NCBI RefSeq assembly: GCF_008271745.1
Contig: NZ_VKKZ01000010.1
Location: 310,001 to 374,000 of the forward strand
DNA: 64,000 bases
Origin: Rufibacter glacialis
Lineage (GTDB): Bacteria > Bacteroidota > Bacteroidia > Cytophagales > Hymenobacteraceae
Reading direction: 5' to 3'
Part shown: positions 63,266-64,000 of the stretch, piece after piece
Layout: each line of letters starts with the position of its first letter
Position numbering within the stretch: the stretch's first letter is position 1
Program-made: the position numbers and the translations under genes
Notes under the pieces: model-generated
Databases searched by the model: none
What the model was told of the DNA's origin: nothing
The model's input: the letters and a program-made list of their open reading frames with translations, nothing else

Positions 63266-64000
63266 TTACGAGGTGGGAAGAATGCTTAACGCCTGCAACA
63301 CCTGTTGGGTAATGGTTTTCCGGCAGGCGGAGAAGTGGTCATTCTTGGCTTTGGCGTCTTGGTGCAGCCGCGTGGCGAAGTAGTAGACCTTGCCTTTGGT
63401 TTCCACGTAGCCCACGTACCAACCACTGCGGGTGCCGCCGTAAGTGGTGAGGCCGGTTTTGCCGCTCAGCGTGTAGTGCGGTGTCTGCTCGGCCACCATC
63501 AGTTGCTTCACCTTCTGGATATTCTCCGGGGCAAACGGGAGGTTGCCTTCATAAAACCGCCGCAGAAAGGCAATCTGCTCTTTGGGCGAGAGGGCAAAGT
63601 CACCGTAGTTCCAGAAATCTGCGCCGGCGGCATTGGTGGTTTTGCCATTGCCGTACCCCACGCGTTTCAAATACCTTTGGTATTTCTTCATCCCGATGCG
63701 CTCGGCCAGCCGCACGTAAAACCAGACGGTGGAATTCGGGAAAGCGGCTTGCAGGTCGGTGTCAGCGTTCCAGGCGGGGACGCCGGGTACCTGCCAGTCC
63801 CATTTCAGAACCTCGTGCTCATCACGCACGGCTTTTTCCTGCAGGGCAATCAACGAGTTCAGGATCTTGAACGTGGAAGCCGGCAAAGAGGCCCGTTCCG
63901 CGTCGTCAGGGTCACTGAAGGTCCACTGGTTTTTCTGCGGGTCAAACACTGTGATGCTGCCTTGCACGCCACACTGGGTGAAAGGGGTTTGCAGATCCTG
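63266..64000 (-). CDS. Class D beta-lactamase-like protein (N-terminus beyond the window)
   Basis: Penicillin-recognising serine enzyme of the OXA type. The active-site STFK is in PASTFKILNS, the second motif is STVWFYVRL, the class D YGN is in VGYGNGKT, and the third motif KTG is in LSGKTGLTTY. The frame stays open to the right edge, so the N-terminus and any signal peptide are missing. Many environmental homologues are chromosomal, and hydrolysis of a given drug cannot be inferred from sequence. Confidence 0.88.
   Translation of the reverse strand, partial: QDLQTPFTQCGVQGSITVFDPQKNQWTFSDPDDAERASLPASTFKILNSLIALQEKAVRDEHEVLKWDWQVPGVPAWNADTDLQAAFPNSTVWFYVRLAERIGMKKYQRYLKRVGYGNGKTTNAAGADFWNYGDFALSPKEQIAFLRRFYEGNLPFAPENIQKVKQLMVAEQTPHYTLSGKTGLTTYGGTRSGWYVGYVETKGKVYYFATRLHQDAKAKNDHFSACRKTITQQVLQALSILPTS

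Noticed and set aside
1-64000. tRNA, rRNA, CRISPR or transposase
   Set aside because: I looked for tRNA T-loop and anticodon patterns, repeated spacer arrays and DDE-type transposase motifs, and found none; a tool search would be more sensitive.

Overview
The window reads as chromosomal DNA of a Bacteroidota bacterium, most likely Cytophagales and close to the Hymenobacteraceae (Rufibacter/Pontibacter-like). This placement is an inference from three things. Several promoters carry the Bacteroidota -33/-7 signature (TTG, 18-20 bp, TAnnTTTG). SecA is long (1126 aa) and lacks the usual C-terminal zinc motif. The gene groupings PpiC-SurA-MoxR and RsbU/STAS/RsbW, and the TIGR02587/TIGR02588 pair, are familiar from this group. 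Coding density is high and GC is moderate, apart from one AT-rich island near 32.3-33.0 kb. I saw no rRNA, tRNA, CRISPR array, transposase or phage gene.

Layout. 0.3-4.1 kb: RNA methyltransferase, DapF, a GT2 glycosyltransferase and an acetyltransferase. 4.3-9.2 kb: a glycan cluster of a GT-B glycosyltransferase, UDP-galactopyranose mutase and an unusual fusion of a GH1 glycosidase to an RmlD-like reductase. 9.6-15.6 kb: secA, deoC and a lipoprotein, coupled by overlaps, then an M20 amidohydrolase. 15.7-21.1 kb: a porin, Hsp20, an HtrA/DegP protease and an ALDH7-type dehydrogenase. 21.5-30.6 kb: a DUF4442 protein, an ECF sigma / anti-sigma-like / DUF4097 operon, RidA, a membrane MutS-like ATPase, small proteins including a SelW-like one, and an esterase. 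30.8-41.2 kb: NDH-2, the AT-rich island, the rplM-rpsI-rpsB-tsf operon, an RluA-type synthase, a PhoB/PhoR-like two-component pair, a DUF3108 protein and RecA.

41.8-52.1 kb: an outer-membrane protein, an acetyltransferase, the TIGR02587/88 pair, an FAD protein, and the MoxR/SurA/PpiC cluster; the PpiC lipoprotein carries an OmpA-like domain. 52.3-55.2 kb: a partner-switching module (RsbW-like kinase, STAS antagonist, membrane PP2C phosphatase). 55.6-64 kb: guaB, a rhodanese, PnuC, a PAP2 phosphatase, a DUF2490 protein, a NadR-like kinase, an aldose epimerase, a PhnA-domain protein, and a class D beta-lactamase-like protein cut by the right edge.

The most striking non-coding signal is a dispersed family of about 35-55 bp imperfect palindromes. 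Their shared core is a T-rich left arm (GTTTnnGGCCTnTTTT) and an A-rich right arm (AAAACAGGCCTnAAAC). I found 23 clear copies in 64 kb. Nearly all lie between genes, most just after a stop codon. Arm sequences differ between copies but stay complementary, so the structure appears conserved more than the sequence. Some copies clearly look like terminators. Others lie in a leader, or inside the last codons of a gene.
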